64,000 bases of DNA from Acidimicrobiia bacterium (GCA_016871315.1 VFZE01000005.1:87764-151763), one strand, 5' to 3'. Numbered from the stretch's first letter, positions 1 through 9,787 are shown. A program made the numbers and translations. Notes: generated from the sequence alone by a model not told the origin.

Positions 1-2108
1 TTCATCAAGGGCGGATAGAACGGCTGGGCCCGCGTTTCATTGCCCAATCCCTCCTGGCTGACCGGAAAGGAACCGTTTGGGCCGGTACTTACGGCGACGG
101 TATCTTCCAGTACCAAGAGGGTCGGATTTCGAGCTTGCCAACTCCGGCTGGCGTAACCGTCGAAGCCTTGTTTGAGGACTCCAAGGGAGCTATTTGGATT
201 GGCGGCAATAGGGCCATCGCCGTCCATGAGAACGGAAGTTTCCGTACGGTGGAGATGGTCCTGCGCAAAGGCCCCGTATTCATTGCTTGCTTTGCGGAGG
301 AGCCGGCTTCAGGAAGAATGTGGGCCGGAGGCGACGGCGGTCTCTACTCGTTAGAGAACGGGCGTTTTGTTCCTTTTACGATCGCCGGTGCTCCCTTGCC
401 TGCTCTGCGTTCGATCCTCGCCTTCGATGATTCATTATGGCTGGGCGCCTCCTCGCGCGGACTCATCCGTGTGAAGAACGGCATGGCTGTCAATATTCCA
501 GGTCCGGTTGAGATGGAGCCAAGTGCGGGTTCCATCCATCATGTCAAGGATTCTCTGTGGCTCGGCACTACGCGCGGAGTCTGGCGCGCCAGCCTGGCTG
601 ATCTCAACAAGTCCGCTGATGCCGGCGGCGCCGAAGTCGATTGGGAGGTCTTCGACACCAGCGACGGCATGCCGAGCGCCGAGACCTCCGTCGGGCATCA
701 GCCCATGGCATACCTGGACCACTCCGGAATACTCTGGTTTGCCACGCTCAAGGGCCTCACCGGGATTGATACCGGAAAGGAAAATGTCCGCCCCGGCGGC
801 TCCCCCGTGCTATTCGAGCAGGTCCTGTTTCGCAACAGCGCCGGCCAGGTGAGGTCTCTCGAGGTTTCCCCCAACGGTGGCGTCCGGCTGCCGCCCGGCA
901 GTCACGACATCCGCGTCCAATTCGCCGTAATGAACACGGCCGCCCCGAGAAAGGTCAAGCTCGATTATGAGGTTAGCACCGACGGCGATGTGGTTGCCTC
1001 CGGGAGGATCAGTGGGCGTGAGATTCGCCTCTACCGGTTGGACGCCGGATCCAACATTCTCCGGCTGCGCGCCAGCAACGGCAGCGGCGTGTGGGGCCCG
1101 GGTTCGGCAGAGCTCTCCATCTTCCGGGAACCCGCTTTTCTGGAGCGGACCGGAAGCAAGGCCGTGCTCGTTTTGCTGAGCTTTTCCTTGTCGGCATTGT
1201 TTTTCTGGTGGCTCCACAGCTTGAGAATCCGCTACCATGCCCGCCAACTGGCGAGCATGCGCGAGGCCGAGGAAGTGCTGCGGCTGGCCAAGAACAAAGC
1301 CGAGGAGGCATCGCGGATGAAAAGCGAGTTTCTGGCAAACATGAGTCATGAGATCCGCACTCCCATGAACGGAATTCTCGGTACGGCCCAGTTACTCGCT
1401 TTCACGAAGCTCGACGAGGAACAGCGGACCTACCTCGGCGATATCAAAGATACCGGCGGCGCCCTTCTCCGGCTGCTCAACGATATCCTCGATCTGTCCA
1501 AGATTGAGGCGGGCCGCTTGGAGCTTCGTCCTTCCCCTTTCCGGATTGCCGAACTCGCCTCGGAGGTGATTCGACTGGTCCAGACCGCCGCCAAAGCCAG
1601 GAATCTCACCATATCCTGCACCGTATCCGATGAGGTTCCGGATCTTCTTTATGGCGACACGCTGCGTATCAGGCAGATCCTGCTCAACTATCTGGACAAT
1701 GCCGTGAAGTTCACCGCCTCCGGCTTTGTCGAACTTTCCATTTCCACTCTTTCCCGCACGTCCGATGAGGCTGAAATCAAGATCTCGGTGCGCGATACGG
1801 GGCCCGGCATCCCGCCCGAAAAGATTCATGCCATCTTCGAAGCCTTCACTCAGGTGGACTCGAGCTCGACGCGCTCCTCGGGCGGAGCCGGGCTTGGACT
1901 GTCGATCGTCAAGCGCTTGGCGGCACTGATGAGCGGCTCGGTCGGCGCCGAATCGGAACTCGGCTGCGGCTCCATCTTCTGGGCGACGATGCGGCTGCCG
2001 CTCCAACCGGGCGCTCCGCCCCAAGTGGAACCCCATGCAGCCGGTAGTGATCTTGCCGCAAAGCCCCCATCCAAACCGGATTCCCTGTTGGCCGGACCTA
2101 CTCTGTAA
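1..2108 (+). CDS. Propeller-type sensor histidine kinase (5' end outside the window)
   Basis: The reading frame is open from base 3, with no stop before the first possible start (TTG at 135), and the residues encoded before 135 continue the propeller pattern, so the gene starts upstream of the window. In order: two-component-regulator propeller blades (motifs such as [15 protein letters not shown]), a Y_Y_Y-like beta domain around bases 900-1100, one membrane helix near 1160-1215, a HisKA domain with phosphoacceptor His at 1347-1349 ([12 protein letters not shown]), and an HATPase with DNAVKF, DTGPGIP and GAGLGLSI motifs. It probably senses a periplasmic carbohydrate-type signal, as propeller sensors do in Bacteroidetes and Acidobacteria. 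Hybrid kinases of this class often carry a receiver domain. Here the protein stops about 35 residues after the ATPase in a proline-rich tail, so the partner regulator must be elsewhere. Confidence 0.9.
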   Translation, partial: HQGRIERLGPRFIAQSLLADRKGTVWAGTYGDGIFQYQEGRISSLPTPAGVTVEALFEDSKGAIWIGGNRAIAVHENGSFRTVEMVLRKGPVFIACFAEEPASGRMWAGGDGGLYSLENGRFVPFTIAGAPLPALRSILAFDDSLWLGASSRGLIRVKNGMAVNIPGPVEMEPSAGSIHHVKDSLWLGTTRGVWRASLADLNKSADAGGAEVDWEVFDTSDGMPSAETSVGHQPMAYLDHSGILWFATLKGLTGIDTGKENVRPGGSPVLFEQVLFRNSAGQVRSLEVSPNGGVRLPPGSHDIRVQFAVMNTAAPRKVKLDYEVSTDGDVVASGRISGREIRLYRLDAGSNILRLRASNGSGVWGPGSAELSIFREPAFLERTGSKAVLVLLSFSLSALFFWWLHSLRIRYHARQLASMREAEEVLRLAKNKAEEASRMKSEFLANMSHEIRTPMNGILGTAQLLAFTKLDEEQRTYLGDIKDTGGALLRLLNDILDLSKIEAGRLELRPSPFRIAELASEVIRLVQTAAKARNLTISCTVSDEVPDLLYGDTLRIRQILLNYLDNAVKFTASGFVELSISTLSRTSDEAEIKISVRDTGPGIPPEKIHAIFEAFTQVDSSSTRSSGGAGLGLSIVKRLAALMSGSVGAESELGCGSIFWATMRLPLQPGAPPQVEPHAAGSDLAAKPPSKPDSLLAGPTL

Positions 2109-2121
2109 CGCTTCCGCGTAA

Positions 2122-2136
2122 CCCCTGACTCAGGGG
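2122..2136. terminator. Palindrome between convergent genes
   Basis: Perfect inverted repeat CCCCTGA-C-TCAGGGG, 13 bases after the kinase stop and overlapping the stop of the leftward CRTAC1-like gene. As RNA it would fold as CCCCT/AGGGG with a 5-base loop. There is no T-run on either side, so a role as bidirectional terminator is inferred from position only. Confidence 0.35.
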
Positions 2137-4526
2137 GAGCCGACCACAGCCTGCCGAACGCGTAGGCGCTGACCCGCTTTGAGTCCGGTCAGCTTTTGTG
2201 TGGGGCTGCCGGGCCAAAAGATCTCCACCGAATCCACGATGGTTCTTCTTCCCAGGCCGAAGTGGAGGGTGAAGGGATCGGTCGAGCCAAAACCTTCACT
2301 GCCTTTAACCTCGCGATAGAGGCTGAGGTCACCGGCTTTGAGAAGAACTCCTGCGCCGATGGCGAAGCGGTTGGTCTCGGGCCGCTCCACGTCCAGCTGC
2401 AACCATGGATTGCCTTTGGCTTTCAGATTGCGGTAGAAGGCATTCTCGGCATGGTCGCCGGGATAGTGGCCGCCGAGCTGAGCATAGAGGTCCAGGCCGC
2501 CGTCGCCGTCGAAGTCGATGAACGTCACGCCGTGGCCCTTTTGCCCGGGGCGCGCGAACGGGGTCAGCGCGGTGAGGTCGGAAAAGGTCCCATCGCCGTT
2601 GTTGCGGAAGAAGCGGTTCGGCTCCAGTCGGCTCAACTGCGGATCTCCTGTGCCGAAGTAGAGGTCGAGGTGGCCGTCATTGTCGAGATCGGCGACGCCG
2701 GCGCCCATGACGCCCATTGGATGATACAGGCGCGCCTGAAAGGTCACGTCGGTGAAAGTGCCGTCGCCCTTGTTACGGAACAACCGCACCGAATCGGCGT
2801 GGATGGCGGGAGGATCCGGAACGCGGAAGTGGCGGGAGAGTCCCTCGACGACGTTCTCCCAAGGCGCGAGGCTGGTGGTGAGCAGATCCGGATAACCGTC
2901 GTTGTTGTAGTCGAGGAAAAAGCTGACGAAGCCGTTGTGGGGCGGCTGCGTAACGCCGGCTTGGCGGGAGACTTCCTGGAAACGAAACCCGCCCATATTG
3001 CGGTAGAGACGGTTGGGCGCCGTGCCCAGCCCGTTGAGGAACATGTCCAGGTCGCCATCGCGGTCATAGTCGCCGAGCGCTATGCCGATGGCGCCGTAAG
3101 TTGCCGGTTCGCGAATGCCGGCCTCGTGAGTCACGTTCTGAAACTTGCCGCCCAGGTTACGGTAGATCTGCGGAACGGAGCCATCCTTGAGGACGCCGTT
3201 GGCGACGGCGAAGTCCAGGTGACCGTCGTTGTCGAAGTCGCCCCACAGGGAAACAAAACCCGAGCCCGGATCGCCAGCGCCGGTCTCCGCGGTGACATCC
3301 TGGAATCTGCCGCCGAGATTGCGGTAAAGGCGGTTCGGCATGGGTCCGCTCCAACCGTTGAGGGAAAGATAAATGTCGAGGCGGCCGTCATTGTCGTAGT
3401 CGACGAAGTTGAGACTGTAGCCGGAAGGAACGCCGGCGAGACCGGCTTCACGGGTCACATCGCGGAAGCGGGCGCCTTCGTTGCGGTAGAGGGCAAGAAA
3501 TGTGCCGCTGCCGGCCAACAGCAGATCGATGCGGCCGTCGTTATCGTAATCGCCCCAGGCGCAAGTGCCATTGCCGTCCTTGCGATTCAGGCCCAGTTCC
3601 GGCGCCATATCGGCGAAGGCAATCAGCGGTGGGTTGTCTTTGTCAAAGGCCGGTTGCATAGAAGGAAACAGCGCGGAGGCAGGAAGCGGAGGAGGAGGAT
3701 CCTTCCACTGATCGAGCGAGACTTTGAGCAGCCACTGATCGATGAGATTGGGCCTAAGCTGTAGTGCCTGATGGAAGGTTCTGGCTGCTTCGCCGTAGTC
3801 GCCCAGGCGGTAGAAACTGGCGCCCATTTCGCGCAGCAGCTCGCCGCGCTCGGCGGGCCGGCGCAGCGCCATCTTGAAGAAATCGATGGACCGCGCCCAG
3901 TTGCCGCGCTTGGCTTGCGCCTTCGCCATGGCGAAGAGCGCGATGGACTCTTCTGTGCTGTGGGGGACGGAGACGTCGATGACGCGGTCGAGGATGGCGA
4001 TGGAGCGGTCGATGCCAGTCAGTGGATCGTGAGGGACACGGTGTTCGTGATGGCTGGTGAAGCGCACCTCGCCGGAGAGCCAGTCGGCGAGGTTCAGCAA
4101 ATACTCATTGGCGAAGGGCTGAAGGCGCGCGACCCGGGCGGCGAGATCGTAGGCGAGATTGGGATCGTAGTAAAGCAACTCAGCGCGGGCATGAATAATG
4201 GCTTTTGAGCGGAGCGCGTAGAGGTGATCCGGATTACGGGCCAGCGCGCTGGCAAGCGCCTCCATCGCCAGCGCCAGCGAGGTGCGCGCCTTTGCAGCAT
4301 CCTGGTTCTCGTGAAAGTCGAGCAAGTGAGAGCGGGCGATCTGATAGTAGATCTCGGCATCGGACTTGCCTCCGGCGAGTAAGCGAATCAGCGTCTCGCG
4401 CGCTTGAGTGGTTTTGCCTTCGCGAATCTGTTGCAGTGGCGCACGAAGAGGCTCCGGCGTAAGCGGGATCGGCATGGTTTCCTGGCCATACAAGCACACG
4501 GCCAAACCGAGCAGGAGCCTTATCAC
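2130..4526 (-). CDS. CRTAC1-like FG-GAP/VCBS repeat protein with TPRs and ASPIC/UnbV domain
   Basis: A 798-residue exported protein. Residues 1-15 look like a signal peptide. A TPR-like helical part follows to about residue 250. From about 300 to 700 there are seven FG-GAP/VCBS blades with calcium-loop motifs (GDYDNDGRIDLLL, VDYDNDGRLDIYL, GDFDNDGHLDFAV, GDYDRDGDLDMFL, LDYNNDGYPDLLT, ADLDNDGHLDLYF, IDFDGDGGLDLYA). The last 80 residues match ASPIC/UnbV (RFAIGAGVLLK, FGLGRRTIVDSVEIFWP). Such proteins form extracellular beta-propellers; their biochemical role is unclear. It starts with GTG, which overlaps the TGA of the upstream radical SAM gene by four bases (GTGA, 4523-4526), implying translational coupling. 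Confidence 0.9.
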   Translation of the reverse strand: MIRLLLGLAVCLYGQETMPIPLTPEPLRAPLQQIREGKTTQARETLIRLLAGGKSDAEIYYQIARSHLLDFHENQDAAKARTSLALAMEALASALARNPDHLYALRSKAIIHARAELLYYDPNLAYDLAARVARLQPFANEYLLNLADWLSGEVRFTSHHEHRVPHDPLTGIDRSIAILDRVIDVSVPHSTEESIALFAMAKAQAKRGNWARSIDFFKMALRRPAERGELLREMGASFYRLGDYGEAARTFHQALQLRPNLIDQWLLKVSLDQWKDPPPPLPASALFPSMQPAFDKDNPPLIAFADMAPELGLNRKDGNGTCAWGDYDNDGRIDLLLAGSGTFLALYRNEGARFRDVTREAGLAGVPSGYSLNFVDYDNDGRLDIYLSLNGWSGPMPNRLYRNLGGRFQDVTAETGAGDPGSGFVSLWGDFDNDGHLDFAVANGVLKDGSVPQIYRNLGGKFQNVTHEAGIREPATYGAIGIALGDYDRDGDLDMFLNGLGTAPNRLYRNMGGFRFQEVSRQAGVTQPPHNGFVSFFLDYNNDGYPDLLTTSLAPWENVVEGLSRHFRVPDPPAIHADSVRLFRNKGDGTFTDVTFQARLYHPMGVMGAGVADLDNDGHLDLYFGTGDPQLSRLEPNRFFRNNGDGTFSDLTALTPFARPGQKGHGVTFIDFDGDGGLDLYAQLGGHYPGDHAENAFYRNLKAKGNPWLQLDVERPETNRFAIGAGVLLKAGDLSLYREVKGSEGFGSTDPFTLHFGLGRRTIVDSVEIFWPGSPTQKLTGLKAGQRLRVRQAVVGSP

Positions 4527-5587
4527 CGCGTAACTCCGAACAACCGCACGGCAAGTTTGCCGAATAGCGAGCGGCGGCCGGGGTTGAGGAACATCCAGTC
4601 CAGCATACGCACCAGCGGCGGCGTCTCAAAAGCGGGATCACGCAACCGGCGCCGCTCGAGAATGCCGGCCAGCGTCTGGCGCGGCTGCTCGCGGAAAGCG
4701 TCGAGCATGGCTGTCTGGTGCACGCAGGAGATGGTACACAGCGGAGCACATGGCTTCGGCTGGTCTGCGTAGCGCGCCAGGTGCTCCGGCGTGTATTGTT
4801 CCAACGGGATGGCCGGGCTGCCGCGCTGCTGGGAGCAAAAATGGACCAGGCCGTCTTCGCAGATATACAGGAACCGCCCTCCGGCGCGGCAGTGCCATTG
4901 GTTGGGGCGGCCGTCGAGGATCGCCTCCTGGAAGCGGTCATAGTGGGCGAAGGAGAACAGGCCATTGCCGAGACTTACGATTCGGTCGTAGACGGCGCGG
5001 TGCGAGGCTTCCAGCGGCCGCAATTGTCCGTTGTGGTCATGCAGTACGCCGACGGTGGATGGAAAGCCGAGTTCGCGGGCACGCACGGCGACACGGTAGG
5101 CATCCTCCGGATCACGAACGCCGCAGCCGAGCACGGAGTTGATGGTAACGTCGAACTCGGCGTGCTCGGCCAGCCATTGGAGTTTGAGGTCCAACACTTG
5201 CAGGCTCTTTTTGGAAACCTTGTCGGGACGCACGTTGTCGATGCTGATTTGCAGGTAGTCGAGCCCGGCGCGGTTGAGGCCGCGGATGTACTCGGGAGTG
5301 AGCAGCAGGCCGTTGGTGATGAGGGTGGCGATGGCTCCGTGGCTTCGGATGCGCGCGATGACCGCGTCGAGTTGAGGATGAAGAGTCGGCTCACCGCCGC
5401 TCAGGGTGATGATGGTAGTGCCAAGCGTAGCGACCAGGTCGATGCGCCGCAGCATGGTCTTGACAGGCACCGGCTCGGACGTCTTGTCATATTCATTGCA
5501 GTAGGCGCAATCCAGGTTGCAGCGGCGGGTGGGGATGATCTGCGCAAGGATGGGATGGCGCGGGGAATGCATGGCGCGCGCGAACAT
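4523..5587 (-). CDS. Radical SAM protein with C-terminal cysteine-rich (SPASM-like) region
   Basis: A 354-residue protein with the radical SAM cluster motif CNLDCAYC (C-x3-C-x2-C) near residue 25, the LSGGEPTLHP SAM-binding motif, and a C-terminal half holding further cysteines (HCRAGG, YICEDG, FCSQQ, CAPLCTISC) that could bind an auxiliary Fe-S cluster, as in SPASM/twitch enzymes. The order resembles MoaA/PqqE-type maturases, but the substrate cannot be told from sequence. Its stop overlaps the start of the CRTAC1-like gene, so the two are probably co-translated; modification of that exported propeller is a possibility, not shown. ATG at 5585-5587; an in-frame ATG five codons later is an alternative start. 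Confidence 0.85.
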   Translation of the reverse strand: MFARAMHSPRHPILAQIIPTRRCNLDCAYCNEYDKTSEPVPVKTMLRRIDLVATLGTTIITLSGGEPTLHPQLDAVIARIRSHGAIATLITNGLLLTPEYIRGLNRAGLDYLQISIDNVRPDKVSKKSLQVLDLKLQWLAEHAEFDVTINSVLGCGVRDPEDAYRVAVRARELGFPSTVGVLHDHNGQLRPLEASHRAVYDRIVSLGNGLFSFAHYDRFQEAILDGRPNQWHCRAGGRFLYICEDGLVHFCSQQRGSPAIPLEQYTPEHLARYADQPKPCAPLCTISCVHQTAMLDAFREQPRQTLAGILERRRLRDPAFETPPLVRMLDWMFLNPGRRSLFGKLAVRLFGVTR

Positions 5588-5692
5588 CCGCGCCTCACGG
5601 TAGCGCCGCAGAATCCGGTTTCGTTTCCTGCCGAGAATGCTCCTATTGTCTCAAACAGCAGGCGAGGTCTGACACCGGCCGGGCAGGCCGCC

Positions 5693-6481
5693 TCACCGGG
5701 TCATCGAATAGATGATGTAGTTGATGGCGATGCGGTAGGCGAGCGAGGCGAAGTTCTCCGGATACTGCGGATGATCGGCCCATTCCCAGGCATCGCCGAG
5801 GTCCATGTTGTAGCAGATGGCCACCATGAGCCGTCCCTCGTCGTCGTAGACGCCGCGCCAGCGCGGATCGATGCCGCCTTTTTCATGGGTGACGCCGCTT
5901 CCCAGATAGTGAATACCCGGCACCTGGAAACGCTCATCCAGATCGTACAGCACATGGAAGATCGGATCTTTGTCGTCCAGATCGACAATCGGGCGAGCGG
6001 GAAAGACCTGTTTCATACCGGCGGCGAATGCGTCCCATTCGTACATGCCGTGGAAGTCATCCACCAAAAGCAAGCCGCCGCGGTTGAGATAGTCGCGAAG
6101 CCTCTTTGCCTGTTCCTCGGTGAAGCCCCAGGAGCCGACTTCCACCGCATACAGCCACGGATACTCGAAGATCTGATCGGAGTCGATGTCCACCACCTGC
6201 TCCACCGAGCGGGTGTGCAGGCGCGTCAGCCGCCTCAACCCTTGCAGAAACTGGCGGTCGGCCTTGGGATAATCGGTGGCCCAGCGCCCGCCGCGCCGGT
6301 AGTAGTTGCCACCCATGGAGCCGTAGCGAAGCCTGCCGAAGACGAATTCGGTTCTCTCACCGGCATCGGCAGGAAGCGGAACGTATTCCTCGTAGTAGCG
6401 TCCACGAAAGCCGCGCTGTGCGAGTAGCGCCGCCACGGACAGAACGCAAAGCAAAACGGCGGCCCGGAACCTGCTGAGCAC
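5693..6481 (-). CDS. DUF4159 domain protein, exported
   Basis: A 262-residue protein with an N-terminal signal peptide (residues 1 to about 21, ending in LLAQ). The rest matches DUF4159: FVFGRLRYGSMGG, then DYPKADRQFLQGL, the EYPWLYAVEVG segment, and RLRDYLNRGGLLLVDDFHG, which resembles the GATase1-like fold of ThuA-type proteins. These proteins sit in the periplasm and are often linked to carbohydrate or gliding-type loci; no enzymatic activity is established. It lies 105 bases from the radical SAM gene on the same strand and may be transcribed separately. Confidence 0.85.
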   Translation of the reverse strand: MLSRFRAAVLLCVLSVAALLAQRGFRGRYYEEYVPLPADAGERTEFVFGRLRYGSMGGNYYRRGGRWATDYPKADRQFLQGLRRLTRLHTRSVEQVVDIDSDQIFEYPWLYAVEVGSWGFTEEQAKRLRDYLNRGGLLLVDDFHGMYEWDAFAAGMKQVFPARPIVDLDDKDPIFHVLYDLDERFQVPGIHYLGSGVTHEKGGIDPRWRGVYDDEGRLMVAICYNMDLGDAWEWADHPQYPENFASLAYRIAINYIIYSMTR

Positions 6482-6518
6482 GCATTCACTCTACAGCAGG
6501 CTACCGGACCGCCGCAAT

Positions 6519-6532
6519 CCTGCCTAAGCAGG
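6519..6532. terminator. Short hairpin downstream of the small helical-protein gene
   Basis: Inverted repeat CCTGC-CTAA-GCAGG, 8 bases past the leftward stop at 6541 and before the start of the DUF4159 gene. It has a GC stem and tetraloop but no strong T-run, so a terminator role is weakly supported. Confidence 0.35.
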
Positions 6533-6540
6533 CGGAGGAG

Positions 6541-6981
6541 TTACTCTTCGGCGAACTCCTTCTCAATCACGAACCGGATATGCTGATCGGCCAGCGCATA
6601 GTTTTCTTGCGCGGCGCGCCGGGCTTCCATCGCAAGCTGCTTTTCCTTGGCGGCGGTGTTGCGCGCCATCGCGGGCCACTTGGCATCGATGCCGATCCGC
6701 GGGCCATTGGCCAGCTTACGGGCTTCAGCTTCATGCTTTTCGGCCTTCGCCGCAAAGCTCTCTGCACGCAGGCGGAATTGCTTGGCCACGGCGGCATGCT
6801 CGCCAGGAGTCTTGGCGTTCTTGGCCATGGTCTCCAGCTTCTCTGCGCCTACCATGGGCTCCGCGGCTACGGCCGGCATCGTGGCCATGGTGACCAGGAA
6901 AGCCAGAGCCAGTACGGTAAGTGATGCAAAACGAATGGATTTCAGTTTCATGTTCATTGCCTCCCGGTTTGGTTTCTTCAC
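6541..6981 (-). CDS. Small exported Ala/Lys/Glu-rich helical protein, function unknown
   Basis: 146 residues from the first ATG. The better starts are the ATGs encoding MNMKLKS or MKLKS (6957 or 6951), because they begin a clean signal peptide (MKLKSIRFASLTVLALAFLV, with AVAA before the mature chain). The mature part is almost entirely charged amphipathic helix rich in Ala, Lys, Glu and Arg (KHEAEARKL, EARRAAQENYALADQH), suggesting a helical-bundle or coiled-coil periplasmic protein. No catalytic motif is visible and I do not recognise a named family. Confidence 0.7.
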   Translation of the reverse strand: MKKPNREAMNMKLKSIRFASLTVLALAFLVTMATMPAVAAEPMVGAEKLETMAKNAKTPGEHAAVAKQFRLRAESFAAKAEKHEAEARKLANGPRIGIDAKWPAMARNTAAKEKQLAMEARRAAQENYALADQHIRFVIEKEFAEE

Positions 6982-7016
6982 AATTCCATTGAACCGCGGG
7001 AAGCCAATCCGGCGAT

Positions 7017-7034
7017 ATCCGAAAATTTACGGAT
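7017..7034. promoter_or_regulatory. Inverted repeat between response regulator gene and small helical-protein gene
   Basis: ATCCG-N8-CGGAT with an AT-rich centre, 5 bases past the response-regulator stop and about 36 bases before the first possible start of the next gene. It could be a regulator site or a weak hairpin; the sequence does not decide. Confidence 0.3.
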
Positions 7035-7039
7035 CTGTC

Positions 7040-7681
7040 TCAGACCGACACCAGGCCGTGGCGGATGGCATACTGCACCAGCTCGGCGCTGGTCCTGACG
7101 CCCAAATCGTCCATCATCTTGTACTTGTGGGTCTCCACCGTTCTGGCGGAGATTTCGAGGATGGCGCCGATCTCCTTGGCCGACTTGCCTTCAGCCAGCA
7201 GCTGTAGCACCTCGCGCTGGCGCGGCGTCAGGTCGATGGTCTGCTTGATGTGGACACGCGTTTCGTCCATCAGTTCCTCGAGCGCGGGATTCTTCAGTTG
7301 CCGGGAAACGAAGGTGCCTCCGCGCAGAGCCTCTTGAATGGCCGCCACAAGCTCATCGGAAGCGGAGTGCTTCAGCACGTATCCGGAGGCGCCTGCTTCC
7401 AGCGCGCGAGTGGCGTAGATCAGGTCCGGGTGCATGGTGAGCATGACAATCTTGGCGGTGGAGCCCTGCTCGCGCAGCTTGCGTGCGGCTTCGATGCCGT
7501 TCAGCAGCGGCATCGAAACGTCGGCGACGATCACGTCCGGCTCCAGGCGCGCCGCCTCCTCCAGCAGGTCGCGGCCGTTGGTCACCGTGCCCACCAACTC
7601 GAACTCTTCCTCCAGCAGCGACCGCAATCCCTCCAGCACAATCTTGTGATCGTCCGCCAGCAGGATTCTAGGCCGCTTCAT
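7040..7681 (-). CDS. NarL/FixJ-family response regulator
   Basis: A 213-residue protein. The receiver domain spans residues 1 to about 120, with acidic pair D10/D11, phosphoacceptor D54 (VIVADVSMP), T82 (VMLTMH) and K104 (YVLKHS). A LuxR-type helix-turn-helix follows at about 148-205 (LTPRQREVLQLLAEGKSAKEIG, ISARTVETHKYKMMDDLGV). It is a DNA-binding transcription factor controlled by phosphorylation. The start overlaps the 3' end of the histidine kinase gene by 14 bases, so that kinase is the obvious partner. Targets are not evident. Confidence 0.95.
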   Translation of the reverse strand: MKRPRILLADDHKIVLEGLRSLLEEEFELVGTVTNGRDLLEEAARLEPDVIVADVSMPLLNGIEAARKLREQGSTAKIVMLTMHPDLIYATRALEAGASGYVLKHSASDELVAAIQEALRGGTFVSRQLKNPALEELMDETRVHIKQTIDLTPRQREVLQLLAEGKSAKEIGAILEISARTVETHKYKMMDDLGVRTSAELVQYAIRHGLVSV

Positions 7682-9785
7682 TCTCTTCCCTCACGGGCAG
7701 GGTGGCGTCAACCCTCGTTCCCTGGCCTGGTTGCGACTCCACACTGAGTCGGCCGCCCAGCAGCCGCGCTCTCTCTTCCATGCTCGCCAATCCCAGTCCC
7801 GCGCGCCAACCCGGCGCGGCGCGGTCGAAGCCGCGGCCGTTGTCACGGATTTCCAGCAGCACCTTCGTTTTCTTCCTCCGGATCGTGATGCTCACCTCCG
7901 CGGCGGCCGAATGGCGGTAGATGTTGCGCAGGCTTTCCTGCACGATGCGGTAAATGCCGAGCGCGATCTCGGGAGGAAGGCCGTCACAGTTGCCTTCCTG
8001 TTGAAGTTCCACCGGCGGGCCGCCTCGATCGAAGAATCCGCGGCATTCCGATTCCACCGCCGAGACCAGGCCGAGATCCTCCAGCGTGGACGGATGCAGC
8101 CGCCGGCTTAATCCGTGGATGTCGCGGGAAAGCGCGGCCATCTGTTCCTTGATGCGTTCCAGTCCTGATTGCAGCTCCGGCGTCTGCTCCATTCGCTGAA
8201 GACGGCCGGCCTCAATGGCTACGGCCGCCAGACGCTGCGTGAGATCATCATGCAGATCGCGCGCCAGGCGGCTGCGTTCCTCCTCCTGTGCAGTGATAAG
8301 GCGCCCCGCCAGCTTTTCCAGTTCTTCCTTCGATACGGTGGTCCGCTCCAGGTCCTCAACCATGCGGTTGAATGATTGGGCCAGTTGGCCGATTTCATCC
8401 TGCCTCTCCACGGGAATGCGCATGCGGAAATCGCCTCTTCCCAGTCGGCGAACCGAATCGGCCAGCGCAAGCACCGGCTGCGTCACCGAGCGCGCCAGCA
8501 GCGTCGCAGCGAGAAAAAAGGCGCCGGCGATAACCAATCCCCAGCCGATGATGCGGATCCGAACCGCGTGCATCGGCGCATTCGCTTCTTCGGCTTCGAT
8601 TTCGGCGATAAGAGTCCAATTCAGCTCGGGAACATCCAGTGGAGCGTGCGCGCGTAGCACCTCCACACCACGTGAATCGCGGCCGAGTTCCGTGTCGCGG
8701 CCTCCGCCGGTGATGTGCTGCATCAGCGTCTCCGGCACTTTCAGGTTCAGGATGGCAGTCTTATATCGCCGGACGCGGTCGAGAATCTCCCGGCTCGCGC
8801 CGGCACGCTCCAACTGGCGGAGATACTCTTCCGGTTTCTCGACTTCGAAACGCAAATCACTGCGGAGCGCACCGTCGGGGCCCACAACAAACGCCTGGCC
8901 GGTTTCTCCCAGTCCTTCCTCCCTCCAGCGGCGGTCGCCGGTCATCACCCGGTTGACCTCCTCAATCGAAACCTGGACAGCGAGCACGCCGATCGTCATG
9001 CCGGCACGCCGGATGGGAGCCGCGGCAAAGGCGGCCGGTGCAAAGTAGGAGGCGGGATAAGGGGCGTAGTCTTCCAGCACGACTTTGCCGGGATCTTCCA
9101 GCTTGACCGCCCGCTGATAGGCGCGGGCCAGAGCTGTATCGGAGAAAGCTCCTGCCACGAGACTGGCGCCGAGGTCGATCTCCTTAAATACTGTGTAGAC
9201 AATCCGGCCCTGCCGGGGTTCAATGAGGAAAATATCGTACCAACCGAACGCCATGTGGAAGCGGTGCAGCGTGGGATGGTAGCGGGCATGCACTTCGCCG
9301 TAACGGCCCGAGCCGGGCGCGGAAAAGAGCAGGTCCTTGGAACCCACCGGGTTCGGGTTCGCCGCCAGATAGAAATGCTGCAATGTGGTGGCCGCTGGGT
9401 CCTGCGGGAGCCATGCTGGCAGGGAAAAGCCTTCCTCCATGGATACGCGGGGCGCGAATTCGGTTTCGTAATATTTCCGCACGGAGTCGTAACGCGGGGA
9501 GTCCGGTGGAGTGAGAGGCAGGCCATCCCAGGCGGCGCGGAACTGCTCCATCGCCGCAATGCTCGATTCATCGGAGGCCAAGGCCTGAACCTGGTTCCGC
9601 AGGTCGGCGAAGTAACGCTCAATCTGACGGCAACGGGTTTCGTGGATTGCGTTCAAGCGCTCATAAGTGGCCTCGCGCAGCGCGGCGGTGGCTCCCACGC
9701 TGGCCTCCCACCCGGTTACCGCGATCGCACCAAGACCTAGAGCCACAAACGCCGCACGGAGCTTCGCGCCATAGGAGGAGAACAA
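7668..9785 (-). CDS. Membrane sensor histidine kinase (cache-like sensor, HAMP, HisKA_3)
   Basis: A 705-residue protein with an N-terminal membrane anchor, a large periplasmic region of about 370 residues that looks like a double-cache/methyl-accepting-type sensor, and a second membrane helix (IIGWGLVIAGAFFLAATLL). A HAMP domain follows (RSVTQPVLALADSVRRLGRGDF), then a short coiled coil, HisKA_3 with phosphoacceptor H512 (RLARDLHDDLTQRL), and an HATPase with EIRDNGRGF and GLGLASMEERA motifs. This is the NarX/DegS-type architecture that pairs with NarL-type regulators, fitting the overlapping downstream gene. The upstream BamB-like gene ends two bases before its start, making a three-gene operon. 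Confidence 0.93.
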   Translation of the reverse strand: MFSSYGAKLRAAFVALGLGAIAVTGWEASVGATAALREATYERLNAIHETRCRQIERYFADLRNQVQALASDESSIAAMEQFRAAWDGLPLTPPDSPRYDSVRKYYETEFAPRVSMEEGFSLPAWLPQDPAATTLQHFYLAANPNPVGSKDLLFSAPGSGRYGEVHARYHPTLHRFHMAFGWYDIFLIEPRQGRIVYTVFKEIDLGASLVAGAFSDTALARAYQRAVKLEDPGKVVLEDYAPYPASYFAPAAFAAAPIRRAGMTIGVLAVQVSIEEVNRVMTGDRRWREEGLGETGQAFVVGPDGALRSDLRFEVEKPEEYLRQLERAGASREILDRVRRYKTAILNLKVPETLMQHITGGGRDTELGRDSRGVEVLRAHAPLDVPELNWTLIAEIEAEEANAPMHAVRIRIIGWGLVIAGAFFLAATLLARSVTQPVLALADSVRRLGRGDFRMRIPVERQDEIGQLAQSFNRMVEDLERTTVSKEELEKLAGRLITAQEEERSRLARDLHDDLTQRLAAVAIEAGRLQRMEQTPELQSGLERIKEQMAALSRDIHGLSRRLHPSTLEDLGLVSAVESECRGFFDRGGPPVELQQEGNCDGLPPEIALGIYRIVQESLRNIYRHSAAAEVSITIRRKKTKVLLEIRDNGRGFDRAAPGWRAGLGLASMEERARLLGGRLSVESQPGQGTRVDATLPVREENEAA

Positions 9786-9787
9786 GC

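Noticed and set aside
2196..3764. Long + strand frame of 522 codons
   Set aside because: Antisense to the FG-GAP repeats; the periodic Val/Glu/Ala pattern is a mirror of the repeated DxDxDG codons.
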